From Thiohalomonas sp963783235 (lineage in GTDB: Bacteria; Pseudomonadota; Gammaproteobacteria; Thiohalomonadales; Thiohalomonadaceae): a stretch of 64,000 nucleotides of DNA. A program made the translations under genes and the position numbers. The stretch covers positions 1,054,001-1,118,000 of the forward strand of contig CAWAMN010000001.1 in the NCBI GenBank assembly GCA_963783235.1, read 5' to 3'. This document shows positions 1 through 9,794 of the stretch, in pieces. Below the pieces are notes generated by a model. The model worked only from the letters and a program-made list of their open reading frames with translations, was not told the DNA's origin and ran no database searches. The first letter of the stretch is position 1. Every line of letters starts with the position of its first letter.

Positions 1-2092
1 GCGGCACGTCCACCGGGACTTCGGGCACCGTGATCCGATAGGCAAAACGCTCACCCACGGTCACGGTCGTTTGAGACGGGTTTTCCTTCAGCAGGGATCC
101 CGGTGCCTGAACAGCGATGCGGGTGGGATCGCCCGATGAGCCGAGAAGCGCCGGTCCACCGGTATATGGATCGTCACTGACGCCCGACCATGCATCTCCG
201 TTTGAATCGGTGCCTTCCAGGCTCGCCTGATTGACAGCTTCCGTTACGCCTTCAAGGGGACTGGCCAACGTCACATCGAAGTGAACTTCGTACTGCGTAT
301 TTGACGGCAGGGTCAGACCCGTTATCGTCACGGAGCCCGTTCCATTCGCACCTCCGGTGGAACCGACATCCAGATTGGCGGTAACAGGAAGATCACTGTT
401 GATGAGAGAGAGCGTGCCCGGTACGAAAACAGCATCCAGCTCGTCGATGATCGTAATTTTGCGGAGCTCCGGTAAGGTGAAGTTCTGCAGCTGGAGCGTG
501 TAGCGGAGCGTGTCACCCGGAAAGGCCCCGGCGGCTGGGGCTGTACCGGTGGTGAGGTTCTCTACCGACTTGAGGAAGTAGTAGCCGGCCACCGCCGCCG
601 TAATGGTGTAGGCATCCTCGTGATCCGAATCATCCTCCGGCGTGCCGTCGGTCAGCACCCTGGCGTAGGCGACACGATCAGGGTTACCGGGCCCGTCATT
701 GAACCACTCGGTGGCACCGGCGACATTGGTGTAGGTGCCCTCCGAAATACCGGCGTCCAACCTCGCCTCATAGCTGATGATCAAGTGCTGGTTGGGTCCG
801 ATCCTGGCGGCGGGGGTAGCCAGTAGAGTGATGCTGAGCTCGCAGGCGTCATACGCGACGGTGTAATCCGTCGATACGCCCAGCTCGGAAATCAGCGAAC
901 CGTCTGCCGCCTCGATCCTCGCCGTGACCCCGGGCCCCGACGAGGTATCCGTGGGGTTATAGGCACACATCCCGGCGGGCAACCTGTCCGTAATCGTGGC
1001 ATTCCACGCATCACTGCCCCCGGTATTTTCGACGTCGATTTGGAAGGGGGCTGGGGTTCCGACGTTGAGGTTCGAAACCGTACTCTCTTTGCTGACCTTC
1101 AGATACGGTGCGACGATCGTCATCGGCAGCGTGCTGCCGGGCTGCCCGTGAAGGTCGGGAATGTCGGTCCCGTTGATCGTTTTGTCGAACCAGAATTCGG
1201 CGGTGTTGGAAAACTGTGTCGCCGGCGTGTTAACCGCCGGATTGTTGTCGAGCAAGACGGTGAGCTCGATCTCGAGCTGATATCCTGCCGGGATCAACGC
1301 CAAATCGGGGTTGTTTTCATATGAAAACACCAGGTGTTGGGTGGTATCCGACAAAACACCCGGATGATCGGCCAGCCATGAACTGCTCGCCCCCGCCACC
1401 AGTGGTTGTCCCGAATTCAAGGGCGTACGGGCACCGGTTCCCGGTTCCACCAGGTAGGCAGCGTTGGTGACATAGCTGAGAGCCGCCCCCGACGCGGTGA
1501 GATCGTCAGCAATGACAACATTGGTGATGTCAGTGTCGTCGGGGGTGTCGAAATAGACGAAGCCGGTGTAATCCAGCTGCCCCATGACCGGCAGGGTGAG
1601 CGTATAGGTGAAGGGTGTGCCGATAGTGGCCGTTTGCTGGCCAACGGGGTCGTGCTTGATCAGCGCATCCACCGGCACCATGGCAGCCTGGCATTTCTCG
1701 CTGATGTTGTTATAGCCGCCCGGCGCCCAGTAGATCCAGAAATCCGACTGGGTCGGATCGTTACACGACATATTGCCGGGATAGTAAACGTTGTCAAAAA
1801 CGATGTAATAGGACTGCTGCTGCGGGAAATTGAAGTTGATGTTGGTAATGTCGAGTGGATCCGACTCCGGAAAATTCTTGATAGTGCAGTGCATGTCGAT
1901 CCCGATCGTCGAAGAGGAATCGATACTGGCCCTGGCTTCGGGATCAAAGCCGTCAATAACCCCACCGAAATCGGAACAGAAGACTGTCGCTGCCTTTACC
2001 GGGGAAACAGTGCCCAGCAACAACAGGAAAACGAATAGCAGCGCAATGGGCAAGCTGCGGTATCCAATTTTGCCGTCCGGGGCGAAACCCAC
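1..2092 (-). CDS. Secreted DUF11-repeat surface protein, 3' end beyond the window
   Basis: The reading frame is open from a GTG at 2092 to the window edge, so the C-terminus is missing. The first 35 residues form a signal peptide: a short basic start, the hydrophobic run ALLFVFLLLLG and cleavage near VKA-ATVFC. A head domain follows. From about residue 150 there are repeated beta-rich modules of the DUF11 (conserved repeat) type, with motifs such as GTPFTYTL, NTGGSDAWNATITDRLPAG and FPGDTLRYTLQLQN near residues 150, 340 and 500. DUF11 proteins are usually exported or surface-anchored, and function cannot be deduced. The GTG start has a weak AGGGA upstream, and a TTG further up is possible. 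The gene is co-oriented with the ExbB/AgmX operon but 488 bp downstream of it, so it is probably transcribed separately. Confidence 0.75.
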   Translation of the reverse strand, partial: MGFAPDGKIGYRSLPIALLFVFLLLLGTVSPVKAATVFCSDFGGVIDGFDPEARASIDSSSTIGIDMHCTIKNFPESDPLDITNINFNFPQQQSYYIVFDNVYYPGNMSCNDPTQSDFWIYWAPGGYNNISEKCQAAMVPVDALIKHDPVGQQTATIGTPFTYTLTLPVMGQLDYTGFVYFDTPDDTDITNVVIADDLTASGAALSYVTNAAYLVEPGTGARTPLNSGQPLVAGASSSWLADHPGVLSDTTQHLVFSYENNPDLALIPAGYQLEIELTVLLDNNPAVNTPATQFSNTAEFWFDKTINGTDIPDLHGQPGSTLPMTIVAPYLKVSKESTVSNLNVGTPAPFQIDVENTGGSDAWNATITDRLPAGMCAYNPTDTSSGPGVTARIEAADGSLISELGVSTDYTVAYDACELSITLLATPAARIGPNQHLIISYEARLDAGISEGTYTNVAGATEWFNDGPGNPDRVAYARVLTDGTPEDDSDHEDAYTITAAVAGYYFLKSVENLTTGTAPAAGAFPGDTLRYTLQLQNFTLPELRKITIIDELDAVFVPGTLSLINSDLPVTANLDVGSTGGANGTGSVTITGLTLPSNTQYEVHFDVTLASPLEGVTEAVNQASLEGTDSNGDAWSGVSDDPYTGGPALLGSSGDPTRIAVQAPGSLLKENPSQTTVTVGERFAYRITVPEVPVDVP

Positions 2093-2579
2093 CGCCCTAT
2101 CCCTAATGAACTGTCTTGCCCCTTTCGAATACCTATCTTGACGGCAGTAAATTCTGCTTTTGGCAGGAACAGACCAACGAGAGCGGACCGAGGTAACCCC
2201 CGGCACTCGTTGCAAAGTGCCATAAATGATTTCCAGCGTGCGTGTTAACAAGGAAGCACATATTCGTAGTTAGGTTCTTTTTCTAGTTTGGTTGTCAACA
2301 ACGATCAAAAACGTGAACGAACACGCACCCTACGCGCCCGGGTTCGTTGGAAACGTTTCTGTATCCAAAAAATTAGTACCCGTTATCATTTTAATTGCCT
2401 CTTGCAGATCGCATTCATACGCACTCGACCGTCGATACCTCTGCCTTTGATGCATTACGATTCCGAAAAACCTCTCATCGCGGTCTCGGTAGTAAACCGT
2501 CCTGCATAAAATCACGTAGGTGATCACGCAAGCCGCAGCGGCCTCCGGGAACCATTCGTCCCGGAGGCGTTGGTGCAAA
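2093..2579. other. Intergenic stretch between the AgmX operon and the DUF11 gene
   Basis: No convincing gene is present; short frames here have no recognisable composition. It holds the hairpin at 2541-2568 behind the AgmX gene. On the minus strand a TTGACA hexamer (2298 down to 2293) could be a -35 box for the DUF11 gene. No good -10 hexamer sits at the right distance, so a promoter is only suspected. Confidence 0.4.
2541..2568 (-). terminator. Hairpin downstream of the AgmX gene
   Basis: Perfect 10-bp inverted repeat (GCCTCCGGGA / TCCCGGAGGC) with an 8-nt loop, starting 12 bases after the AgmX stop codon. No T-run follows on the minus strand, so it may be a 3'-stabilising hairpin or a weak or Rho-assisted terminator. 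Confidence 0.45.
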
Positions 2580-3947
2580 TTAGCTTGCAGGCAGGAAGTC
2601 GATGGGATAGAGAACCGTTACTTTCGGCACGCCCTCCTTCGGGCCGAAGTTGAATCGTTTTACCCGGCCAACAATATCCGCCACCAGCTTTTCCGAAGCC
2701 AGGTCCGTGGATTCGGCCCTGGCCAGGGATACCCGCCCGTCCGGCTCGATGGTGATGCGAAGGACCAGCTTCCCTTGCAGGGTCGGATCTTTGCGAAGCT
2801 CCTTGTTGTAGATCCGGTAGAGCGTTGCCTTGTAGCGGTCAAACACGATCTGAATCTCTTCATCCGTGCGCGACGGCCCCGGCCCGTCGCTAAGCGGCCG
2901 GTCAGCTCCCGCCGTCGCATCGGTCCCAATGGCGCTGTCGACCCGCGAAAAGGCCACCCCGGTGACGCCGCTTCCACCGCCCCCCATGTTGCGGCTGAGC
3001 GATGCGGTATTGATTCCGCCGCTGCCGCTCTTGGCTGCGGACGTGACAATCGCCCGCTGGCTTTCGCCGCCCTTCGCCTTCTGCCCGGCATTGGTGACCC
3101 TGGCATCGACACCCAATTTGGCATCCGGGGCATTCTCGATGAGATCCGAGAAGCTGTTTCTGAATGCCAGCACCCCCGAAGTTTCGGCCTTTTTACGTGC
3201 TTTCTTCTTTTCGGACGGCGTCGGCTTGGGCTTTTGCTCGGCGATCTTCTCCTCTTTTTGGGTATCCGGCTTTTTCTCTTCTTCCTTCTTCTGGGGCGGC
3301 GGCGGTGGTGGGGGCTCCACTTTCTTCACCAGCCGGGCCAGGCGCTCGGGAATTTCGACCGGTTTATCCACTTCCGGCATCGGCAGGACCCAGTAGTAGG
3401 TCGTATAGCTGAACAGCACACTCACCAGCAGCGTTACAAGGAGCACCTTCCGGAAGCGGCGTTCATCCTCGCCCTGCTTCGACCAGGGCATCGCCGTGGG
3501 ACGGAAAGGGAGCTGACTGATTTCCCGTTCCACCACGAACTCGTCCAGTCGGCGACGCTCCTCCTCCTTCAGTTCCGTGAGTTCCTCGTTCAGCGCATCC
3601 AGCTTCCACAGTCCCGCACGGATCGCCTCTTCGAGTTCTTTTAGCGCCTCTTCCCGGCGTCGAATCCGCTCATTGAAATCAGCCGAATTCCGCCGGGCTC
3701 GTTTCGTCAATTCATGACCAGCCGCCCCGTTTTTCCCCCAGAAAAGCTCGTCGGCTTGCAGCGCATGCAACCGATCCAGCGACTCGCAGACAGCGGCCAG
3801 TTGCTGGTACCGTTCTCGCTCGCCGGCCATGCTCTCGAGTTCAGCCTGGATGGAGCGGGAGGATTCCCTCAGGGCGGCAAGGTGGCGCTCCGCTTCGCCG
3901 ATCAGCGCGTGGAGGGCTTGCTGTTCTTTTGATATGGCTGTATTCAC
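2580..3947 (-). CDS. AgmX/TonB-like energy transducer with coiled coil
   Basis: 455 aa from a GTG start. Residues 1-130 are charged and heptad-rich, probably a cytoplasmic coiled coil. One membrane segment lies near residues 167-187 (LLVTLLVSVLFSYTTYYWVL). It is followed by a Pro-rich and then Lys/Glu-rich periplasmic spacer (PPPPPPPQKKEEEKKP) and a Gly-rich linker. The C-terminal ~90 residues match the AgmX/PglI C-terminal (TonB-like) fold, with a VLRITIEPDGRVS pattern. Such proteins transmit the proton-motive force harvested by ExbB/ExbD-type motors to partners in the envelope. It is the last gene of the nine-gene operon, 9 bp after the second ExbD gene. Family assignment is solid; the partner is unknown. 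Confidence 0.85.
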   Translation of the reverse strand: MNTAISKEQQALHALIGEAERHLAALRESSRSIQAELESMAGERERYQQLAAVCESLDRLHALQADELFWGKNGAAGHELTKRARRNSADFNERIRRREEALKELEEAIRAGLWKLDALNEELTELKEEERRRLDEFVVEREISQLPFRPTAMPWSKQGEDERRFRKVLLVTLLVSVLFSYTTYYWVLPMPEVDKPVEIPERLARLVKKVEPPPPPPPQKKEEEKKPDTQKEEKIAEQKPKPTPSEKKKARKKAETSGVLAFRNSFSDLIENAPDAKLGVDARVTNAGQKAKGGESQRAIVTSAAKSGSGGINTASLSRNMGGGGSGVTGVAFSRVDSAIGTDATAGADRPLSDGPGPSRTDEEIQIVFDRYKATLYRIYNKELRKDPTLQGKLVLRITIEPDGRVSLARAESTDLASEKLVADIVGRVKRFNFGPKEGVPKVTVLYPIDFLPAS

Positions 3948-3956
3948 GCGACTAAA

Positions 3957-4457
3957 TCAGCTTTGTGATGATTTTTGATTCACGGCCAGGGAAATCCTGC
4001 TGTATCCGGCGCTCGTGCAGGTCGACATCAGTTTCCTCAGAATCTTGAAAGGGATGCCCTTGTCCGCAAGGATGGTGACTTCCTTGCTTTCCGCCACGGC
4101 GGCCGTATTGATGCCGATGGCTTTTTCCCGAATGCGCTTCAGCTTGTCCCTCACCGCCTCAATACTGTCTCCCTTGGTTTTCAGCACGTCAGCCGTCGCA
4201 ACCACCGGTTCGCCCTGGAGCAGCACCTGTTCGGAACTCACCAGCAGAATCACCGTCTGCCGCGGTTTCGATTCCACCACCGAATCGGGCAGGACGATTT
4301 CACTCGGCGGCTTGAGCACCTCGGTCGAGGACTGATTGACCAGAAGGAAAAAGACCAGAATGGTGAATACGTCCATCAACGAGGTCAGATTGAGCGCACT
4401 GCCCTTGGCCCGCTTTTTCGCGCGAGCCATCCGTTTCATTCGCCGGGTGTTTTTCAT
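3957..4457 (-). CDS. exbD: ExbD/TolR family protein (second copy)
   Basis: 166 aa with a single N-terminal membrane anchor after a basic cytoplasmic leader. The family Asp lies in the membrane entry motif LTSLMDVFTILVFFLLV, and a periplasmic TolR-like domain follows. ExbD proteins form the proton-conducting unit with ExbB/TolQ. The start overlaps the stop of the preceding ExbD gene in an ATGA arrangement, indicating coupling. Two different ExbD copies next to one ExbB resemble AglQ/AglS with AglR in Myxococcus. Confidence 0.9.
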   Translation of the reverse strand: MKNTRRMKRMARAKKRAKGSALNLTSLMDVFTILVFFLLVNQSSTEVLKPPSEIVLPDSVVESKPRQTVILLVSSEQVLLQGEPVVATADVLKTKGDSIEAVRDKLKRIREKAIGINTAAVAESKEVTILADKGIPFKILRKLMSTCTSAGYSRISLAVNQKSSQS

Positions 4458-5011
4458 GGCGCATCCCCTATGGAAATTGCCGGGAAGAGGACCAGCTTGC
4501 TCACCGCATCCCGTTCGTTCGGATCGCCGCTTTCACCAGCGTCATCTCCCACCCCCTCACCTTCCGCCAGGCCCCCGCTTTCACTATCGGGGTCGATTTC
4601 GGCGAATTTAACGGCATCCATGACATGGATCATCTCCTCGTAGGCGATATCGGGCTCCAGAAGCACCGTGGCATCCTCTTTCTCCGGATACTTTGCCTTC
4701 AACTTCATGAGGAACTCAGAAAGTTTCCTGAAATCGTAGGCATCATCCACCTTGGGAATCGAAAGCGTGACGCTCCGGCCATCGGCGATTTCCAGGCCGT
4801 TTTTCCTCACGATCACCTCGATGGTTACCGCCGGCTTATCCGCCTGTCCGCCACCGGCAGACTCGGGCACATTCAGTTCCTGTATCGTTATGCGCGAGAA
4901 CACCGCCGTCACCAGAAGAAACGGAATCAGTACCACCATCAGGTTCAGAAAAGTGGTGATATCCAGCTCGGGCGCCTCTTTGGTTCGCCTGTAGTGGTGT
5001 TTACGCCGCAT
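4454..5011 (-). CDS. exbD: ExbD/TolR family protein (first copy)
   Basis: 185 aa. It has a basic leader, a membrane segment with the motif DITTFLNLMVVLIPFLLV (family Asp retained), then a periplasmic domain. An Asp/Glu/Gly-rich tail near residues 150-175 is unusual for ExbD. The ATG at 5011, four bases after the ExbB stop, is preferred over an upstream ATG at 5059 that would overlap exbB by 44 bases and add a non-conserved Arg-rich extension. Confidence 0.9.
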   Translation of the reverse strand: MRRKHHYRRTKEAPELDITTFLNLMVVLIPFLLVTAVFSRITIQELNVPESAGGGQADKPAVTIEVIVRKNGLEIADGRSVTLSIPKVDDAYDFRKLSEFLMKLKAKYPEKEDATVLLEPDIAYEEMIHVMDAVKFAEIDPDSESGGLAEGEGVGDDAGESGDPNERDAVSKLVLFPAISIGDAP

Positions 5012-5015
5012 CGTC

Positions 5016-5702
5016 TCAGCCCGCCGCCGGAACCGGTTCCGCCTGGATGGCACTCGCATCCTGCTGGCGGCGCGTATTGCCGGAGATGATATTGAGCGTT
5101 TTGACCGAGGCCATCTCCAGACTGTCCACGATCTCCCCCGTCCGGGAGTTCAGGTAGGCGTAAATAACCAGGAGCGGAATCGCCACTATCAGGCCGAAAG
5201 CGGTCGTGTTCATGGCGACCGAAATACTGGCGGAAAGAAGATCGGCCTTTTCCGCCGGGTTGGCGTTCGCCACCGCATTGAACGCCGATATCAGCCCCAT
5301 GATCGTTCCCAGCAGCCCCAACAACGTCGAAATGTTGGCAAACAGTGCGACGTAGGGAGTGCGCTTTTCGAGCTGAGGAATGATCTCCATCATTCCCTCT
5401 TCCATGGCGATTTCGATATCCTCGCGTCGACGCACCGCCCCCTGTCGGGCCAGCCCGAGGGCAAGCAGTTGGCTGACCGTGGATTTGTCTTCACTGGTGA
5501 TTTCACGCGCCCCCTCGAAATCGCCTTCCGAGAGCAGCGGTTCCAGGCGCGACCACATCTTCTTATTGGTGTTTCTCACCAGACTCAGCGTGATGTAACG
5601 CTCGATGGCGATACCAACCCCGATAGCCCCCACGAACAGAATGGGGTACATGAACGCGCCCCCGTTCTGGATGAACTCCACGATTGTTTCAATCAAACCC
5701 AT
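5016..5702 (-). CDS. exbB: MotA/TolQ/ExbB proton channel family protein
   Basis: 228 aa with three membrane segments in the ExbB order: near the N-terminus (FMYPILFVGAIGVGIAIE), then a cytoplasmic loop, then the TolQ-signature helix ANISTLLGLLGTIMGLISAF and a third helix (FGLIVAIPLLVIYAYL). The start is set at the ATG at 5702, which has GAGGA seven bases upstream; an in-frame GTG at 5726 lacks this. It is the motor stator of the operon and works with the two ExbD proteins. Confidence 0.93.
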   Translation of the reverse strand: MGLIETIVEFIQNGGAFMYPILFVGAIGVGIAIERYITLSLVRNTNKKMWSRLEPLLSEGDFEGAREITSEDKSTVSQLLALGLARQGAVRRREDIEIAMEEGMMEIIPQLEKRTPYVALFANISTLLGLLGTIMGLISAFNAVANANPAEKADLLSASISVAMNTTAFGLIVAIPLLVIYAYLNSRTGEIVDSLEMASVKTLNIISGNTRRQQDASAIQAEPVPAAG

Positions 5703-5744
5703 TGCTTCGTCCTCATTGTTGAGCACCGTAGTATGCCGACGCAG

Positions 5745-6023
5745 TCAGTTGTGACTGCTGATTTCATGAAAATCCAGTTGCCGCATGAAAACCTCCTTGT
5801 CGACCGGCCCCATTCCGTCGTCCATCAGATTGGAATTGAGGCCGGTCTCGACGCCCAATTCCGAACTCTTCCACGGAACGATGTAGAGCGATTTCGGCGT
5901 CTCGTCATTGCCGACAATCGACATTCCCGAGAGCGCTTTCGCCTCATCCTCTTCCGCAACGGCCAAAGGTGAAGTACCCAGAACAATCATAAAAATCACC
6001 AAACGAGCCTTACGGGAACACAT
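5745..6023 (-). CDS. Small exported protein of the ExbB/AgmX operon
   Basis: 92 aa with a good ribosome-binding site (GGAGG nine bases before the ATG). An N-terminal signal peptide ends near LAVAEEDE. The mature part is acidic and contains SLYIVPWKSSELG. I recognise no Pfam domain. Its position, one base after the TPR lipoprotein gene and before exbB, suggests a dedicated periplasmic component of the machine. Function unknown. Confidence 0.7.
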   Translation of the reverse strand: MCSRKARLVIFMIVLGTSPLAVAEEDEAKALSGMSIVGNDETPKSLYIVPWKSSELGVETGLNSNLMDDGMGPVDKEVFMRQLDFHEISSHN

Positions 6024-6024
6024 A

Positions 6025-6714
6025 CTAATTTCCCTCCCGCCTCTGCAGATCCACGATCCAGAGCTTCACATCCTCATCTGTCGGAACCGCCTCTGCATAA
6101 GCTTTATAGTTTTCGATGGCACAGCTCCATTCATTCAGGTACAAGTCGCAAAGTATTCCGAGGTTTTTACGCGCCGGATGAAAATCGGGATAGGTGTCCA
6201 GCGCTCGTTCGTAATGGCTTCTGGCTTCCGCGAAACGACCCGCCTTGCGGAGGAATATCCCGTATTCATTGTTGGCGACCGGATGATCAGGCTTGATAGC
6301 CAGCGCTTGCTTGAGCCTCTCTTCAGCACGCCCCCTTTGACCGAGCTTTTGATAGGCAATCGCGAGGTTCACGTAGGGCGCTATCGCCTCCGGGGCGCTT
6401 TCGACCACGCTTTCCAGAAGCTCTATCCCCTTTTCATATTCTTCGCTCTCCAGAAGGAGAAGCGCGGCATTGAAATCAGAGCGGGCGCTCGGGCCAATCG
6501 TTGCGCTCTCTTTGATCGTAAGGGCGCTGGCACCACTGGCGCTCTCCACCGCCTCTTCCGGTTTTACGGGCTGCGTCGGCGTACCGGCGCAGCCTACGAG
6601 GATTGCACTGCACAGGATCACGACGAAACCTGTTCGCCAGAGATGACTGGTTCGTTCCCCGTTTGAAAGCGATGATCCGTACCGGGGCAACCCGGCTTCG
6701 AAAACGCAGCGCAC
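6025..6714 (-). CDS. TPR-repeat lipoprotein
   Basis: 229 aa from a GTG that overlaps the previous stop (TAGTG). A hydrophobic stretch with lipobox LVGC lies around residues 39-42. The first ~26 residues are long for a lipoprotein signal, so an internal start is possible. Tetratricopeptide repeats fill residues 80-200 (for example APYVNLAIAYQKLGQRGRAEERLKQAL is the type of helix pair seen, here named by position 6290-6390). Probably a periplasm-facing, outer-membrane-anchored scaffold of the AgmX/ExbB machine. Confidence 0.8.
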   Translation of the reverse strand: MRCVFEAGLPRYGSSLSNGERTSHLWRTGFVVILCSAILVGCAGTPTQPVKPEEAVESASGASALTIKESATIGPSARSDFNAALLLLESEEYEKGIELLESVVESAPEAIAPYVNLAIAYQKLGQRGRAEERLKQALAIKPDHPVANNEYGIFLRKAGRFAEARSHYERALDTYPDFHPARKNLGILCDLYLNEWSCAIENYKAYAEAVPTDEDVKLWIVDLQRREGN

Positions 6715-9700
6715 TAGGATTCCCCTCCGTTCTGGATGGCCGGCCCGTCCGGGCTTTTACCCATGGTCGCCGTTTCAGCCGAGGCCGGCTTGTCGGGAAT
6801 ACCGTAACTGAAGGAGCCAATGGCCTTCATGAATCCGGTGGTTTCTTCGGACTTTGCATACCGGGCGGGCACCAGTGCCGCCAGCTTCCCGATACTTTTG
6901 TCAATCCAGTCGTTGTAAACCCCGATGCTCATCAGCTCGAGATTCTTCTGGTGCGTGGTGATCGCCTTTTCTTCAAATGGATACGCCTGATCTTCCAACG
7001 CCAATTCGTATTCTTCTTTTTCCAACGCGCTTAGATTGTCCGGTCGTTCCGATTCCATAAGAGAGCGCGAAAAGTTGTAATAGATTTCGGCGATATAGAA
7101 GGTGGCGGCGGCCGTCACATTCCCCACTTCGTAGTGGGTCAGTTTTGCCAGCCGGTCGAGCGCCGTCTTCATTGCCTTCTGCTTCGCTTTCAGGTTGCTC
7201 TCGAACGGTTTGGTGAGTTTAATTTCAGCAAAGTGCTTGTAGAGCGGCTCCGCCAGGACCAGCGCAGAGGTCGCGGCCAGGTAACGCGTCCGGTCGGTGC
7301 GCTCCGCCCCCCCAGCGGCATCCGATGACACAATCCTCTCCAACTCAGCGAAGTACTTTTGGTTATCAGATGCTTTTTTGTGGAGCGTCGCGATCTTGAA
7401 GCGGTTCTCCAACGCCAGCTCAAGCGGTCGCGGGAAGAAGTCCACATAGTGTTGATAAACAGTCAGGGCACTGGCCGAGTCGTCCGCGGCTTCATAAAGC
7501 TCGGCCGCCATCATCAATGCGCCGCGGCGCACCTCCTCGTCGCTGGATTCCCTCTCCACGCGCTCGTACTCCCCCGCCGCGAGCACCAGACGGCCCGATT
7601 GCCTATAGACGAAGGCAAGTTTGTTCGTGACCTCTGCCTGCAGTTCGTGCCCCGGATAATCCTCCCTGAACCGGACCAGAACCTCACCGGCCGCGATCCA
7701 GTCTTCGAGTTTGATGAGCGCCACCGAAGCGTCATACTCGGCGGCAGCTCGAAGCGTGGAAGTGGGCGCTGCCACCGAAATCCTCAGGAAATGATTGGCG
7801 GCCGTCCGATAGTCTTCGAGCTCGTTTGCCTGTTCACCCTGCTTGTAAATGGAGGCTGCCAGATTGTCGACGAATCCCGGGCGTGTCGGGTCATCACCGT
7901 CAGTCAGTTTTAAAACGCCGGCGTAAGCTTCTTCCGCCTCTGGATATTTGGCGGTGTCGAATGAGGCGTGGGCCACGGCGATCCAGGCCGCTCTCAGAAT
8001 CGGCGGCTCGGCATGCGGATATTGCGCAACGAGTTTGCGGCCTGCGGAAATCGCGCCTTCAAAGTCCTTCATCCCATACAGATCGTCGGCCGCCACGCCC
8101 AAAACCACAGGTGCCTTCTCGTGCTGCGGGAAGGTATCGACGAATTTGAGCGAACTCTGCACCGTCTTTCGTTTGATCCGACCGCGCTGCGCCGGTGCGA
8201 CCTTCTTCAGGTGTTCCCGATAGGCGTAGACCGCGGCATAGCCTGCCGCCGAAGCCTTTTCGTGCCGCGGGTAGTCGTAGGCCGTACGCTCATACTCCAT
8301 GGCGGCTTCGCCGAACGATCGGTTTTCGAGCAGCAGATCGGCCAGTTGGTAATTGATCGCCGGCGATTCCATCTCCCTCGGGAAGGACACCAGGTACTCC
8401 CTGTACCAGCGAAGTGAGTCCTCGAAGTTCGCAGCCTTCTCCTTGGCGAAGCGCTTGTCCTGGTAAAGGGCGTGATAGTGGTTTGCCAGATCCTTGAGAT
8501 TGGTTTTCAGATAGCCCACGACGTCCGGGCGGGAGGCCAACTCATGGTGCTGCCAATAGTCGGCCTTCAGGCCATAGAGCCGGGCAAACTCCTTTTTCGC
8601 GTCCACTACCAGCCTGGGGAAACCCCCTTCCTTGTAAATCTCGGTCACCCGCATGGAGAATTGAGGAGACTTCTCGTGAAACGGATTCAGGCCAACGAAC
8701 GTCTGGTAGGCCTTGGCGGCATCGCTGTACCGGCGCTTGGCCAGGTAATACTCTCCCAGACTGCTGTAGACGCCATCTTCATAGGGGCGTGCCCCGAATC
8801 TGGCAAAATAGTTTTTCACTGCATCGGACCCGCCCAGGTTCGAAAAGCTGAGACTGATCACCCGATAGGTATCGTCGATGCGCTTCTTTTCGATTTTGTT
8901 TCCAGTCTGCTCGAAGTCGAAACCGATAGAGACCTTGTAGTCCAGCAAAGCGATGAACCGATGCAACGCTTCCTCGTAGATCTCCTGCTTGTAGAACGTC
9001 CACCCAAGCTTGTATAGAGCCAGCTCGTAGTATCTGGACGACACACCCATACTGACGATGAAGTCGTAGGCTTCTTCCGCGTCCAGAAATTTTTTCCGGG
9101 TGAAAAAGTACTCGGCCCTTCTGAACTGAACCTCGTCCCCATACCGCGAGCCCGGATACTCCCTGATGATACGGTTCATCACCTGCATGGCATCTTCGAC
9201 CCGACCCAGCTCTTCGTAGGCGCGCGACATCTGGTAGAGCACCTGGTCGTTACGCTCATAGAGAGGGTATTTGGCCAGGAGCTTCTTATAGAGCTGTATG
9301 GCTTCGAGCGCACCCGCCCGTTCCAGATCAGCACCGGCTTCGCCGGGCAAACCGGCATCGGGCTCATCAGGCACCGACTCGATAGAGTTCGTTGCCGTCG
9401 CCCTCTTCTCGAATTCCTGCTCGGATTCCGTTGGTGCCGCTTTTGCGCCTGAGTCCCTGCCTCCTGACTTTTCATTCGCCGCGCCATGCTGCACGACTTT
9501 CTTGGGCGCAGGGGCTTCGATGTAGGAGGATTCTGTTCCTTGGATATAGCCGTACTCCTTTTCCACCTTGAGGTCTGCGAGGCGACGAATCGCTTCCGGC
9601 GCCATTCCCGACTCCGGTGTTTCCTTGAGAAAGCGTTCGTAGCTCTCCATGGCCTTTTCCAAGCCGCCTTCCACCTCTTCTTCCTCGATCTCGATCGTTA

Positions 9701-9794
9701 CATTACGTAGTTGTGCCAAGGTCTCTCCCCCGCCGGAAAAGGCGCACGAGGTAAGCACAGGCAACAGCAGAATGAGGAGACGGGCCGAGTTCAC
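6714..9794 (-). CDS. Large TPR outer-membrane lipoprotein (1026 aa)
   Basis: GTG start overlapping the upstream stop (GTGA). The signal LLILLLPVLTSC with lipobox Cys around residue 16 predicts a lipoprotein. The rest is almost entirely TPR or TPR-like helices (for example YEELGRVEDAMQVMNRII and LYKLGWTFYKQEIYEEAL). It resembles large TPR proteins found beside ExbB/ExbD/AgmX genes and, in architecture, GltE/GltD-type gliding components. No catalytic motif was seen. Likely a periplasmic scaffold. Confidence 0.8.
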   Translation of the reverse strand: MNSARLLILLLPVLTSCAFSGGGETLAQLRNVTIEIEEEEVEGGLEKAMESYERFLKETPESGMAPEAIRRLADLKVEKEYGYIQGTESSYIEAPAPKKVVQHGAANEKSGGRDSGAKAAPTESEQEFEKRATATNSIESVPDEPDAGLPGEAGADLERAGALEAIQLYKKLLAKYPLYERNDQVLYQMSRAYEELGRVEDAMQVMNRIIREYPGSRYGDEVQFRRAEYFFTRKKFLDAEEAYDFIVSMGVSSRYYELALYKLGWTFYKQEIYEEALHRFIALLDYKVSIGFDFEQTGNKIEKKRIDDTYRVISLSFSNLGGSDAVKNYFARFGARPYEDGVYSSLGEYYLAKRRYSDAAKAYQTFVGLNPFHEKSPQFSMRVTEIYKEGGFPRLVVDAKKEFARLYGLKADYWQHHELASRPDVVGYLKTNLKDLANHYHALYQDKRFAKEKAANFEDSLRWYREYLVSFPREMESPAINYQLADLLLENRSFGEAAMEYERTAYDYPRHEKASAAGYAAVYAYREHLKKVAPAQRGRIKRKTVQSSLKFVDTFPQHEKAPVVLGVAADDLYGMKDFEGAISAGRKLVAQYPHAEPPILRAAWIAVAHASFDTAKYPEAEEAYAGVLKLTDGDDPTRPGFVDNLAASIYKQGEQANELEDYRTAANHFLRISVAAPTSTLRAAAEYDASVALIKLEDWIAAGEVLVRFREDYPGHELQAEVTNKLAFVYRQSGRLVLAAGEYERVERESSDEEVRRGALMMAAELYEAADDSASALTVYQHYVDFFPRPLELALENRFKIATLHKKASDNQKYFAELERIVSSDAAGGAERTDRTRYLAATSALVLAEPLYKHFAEIKLTKPFESNLKAKQKAMKTALDRLAKLTHYEVGNVTAAATFYIAEIYYNFSRSLMESERPDNLSALEKEEYELALEDQAYPFEEKAITTHQKNLELMSIGVYNDWIDKSIGKLAALVPARYAKSEETTGFMKAIGSFSYGIPDKPASAETATMGKSPDGPAIQNGGES

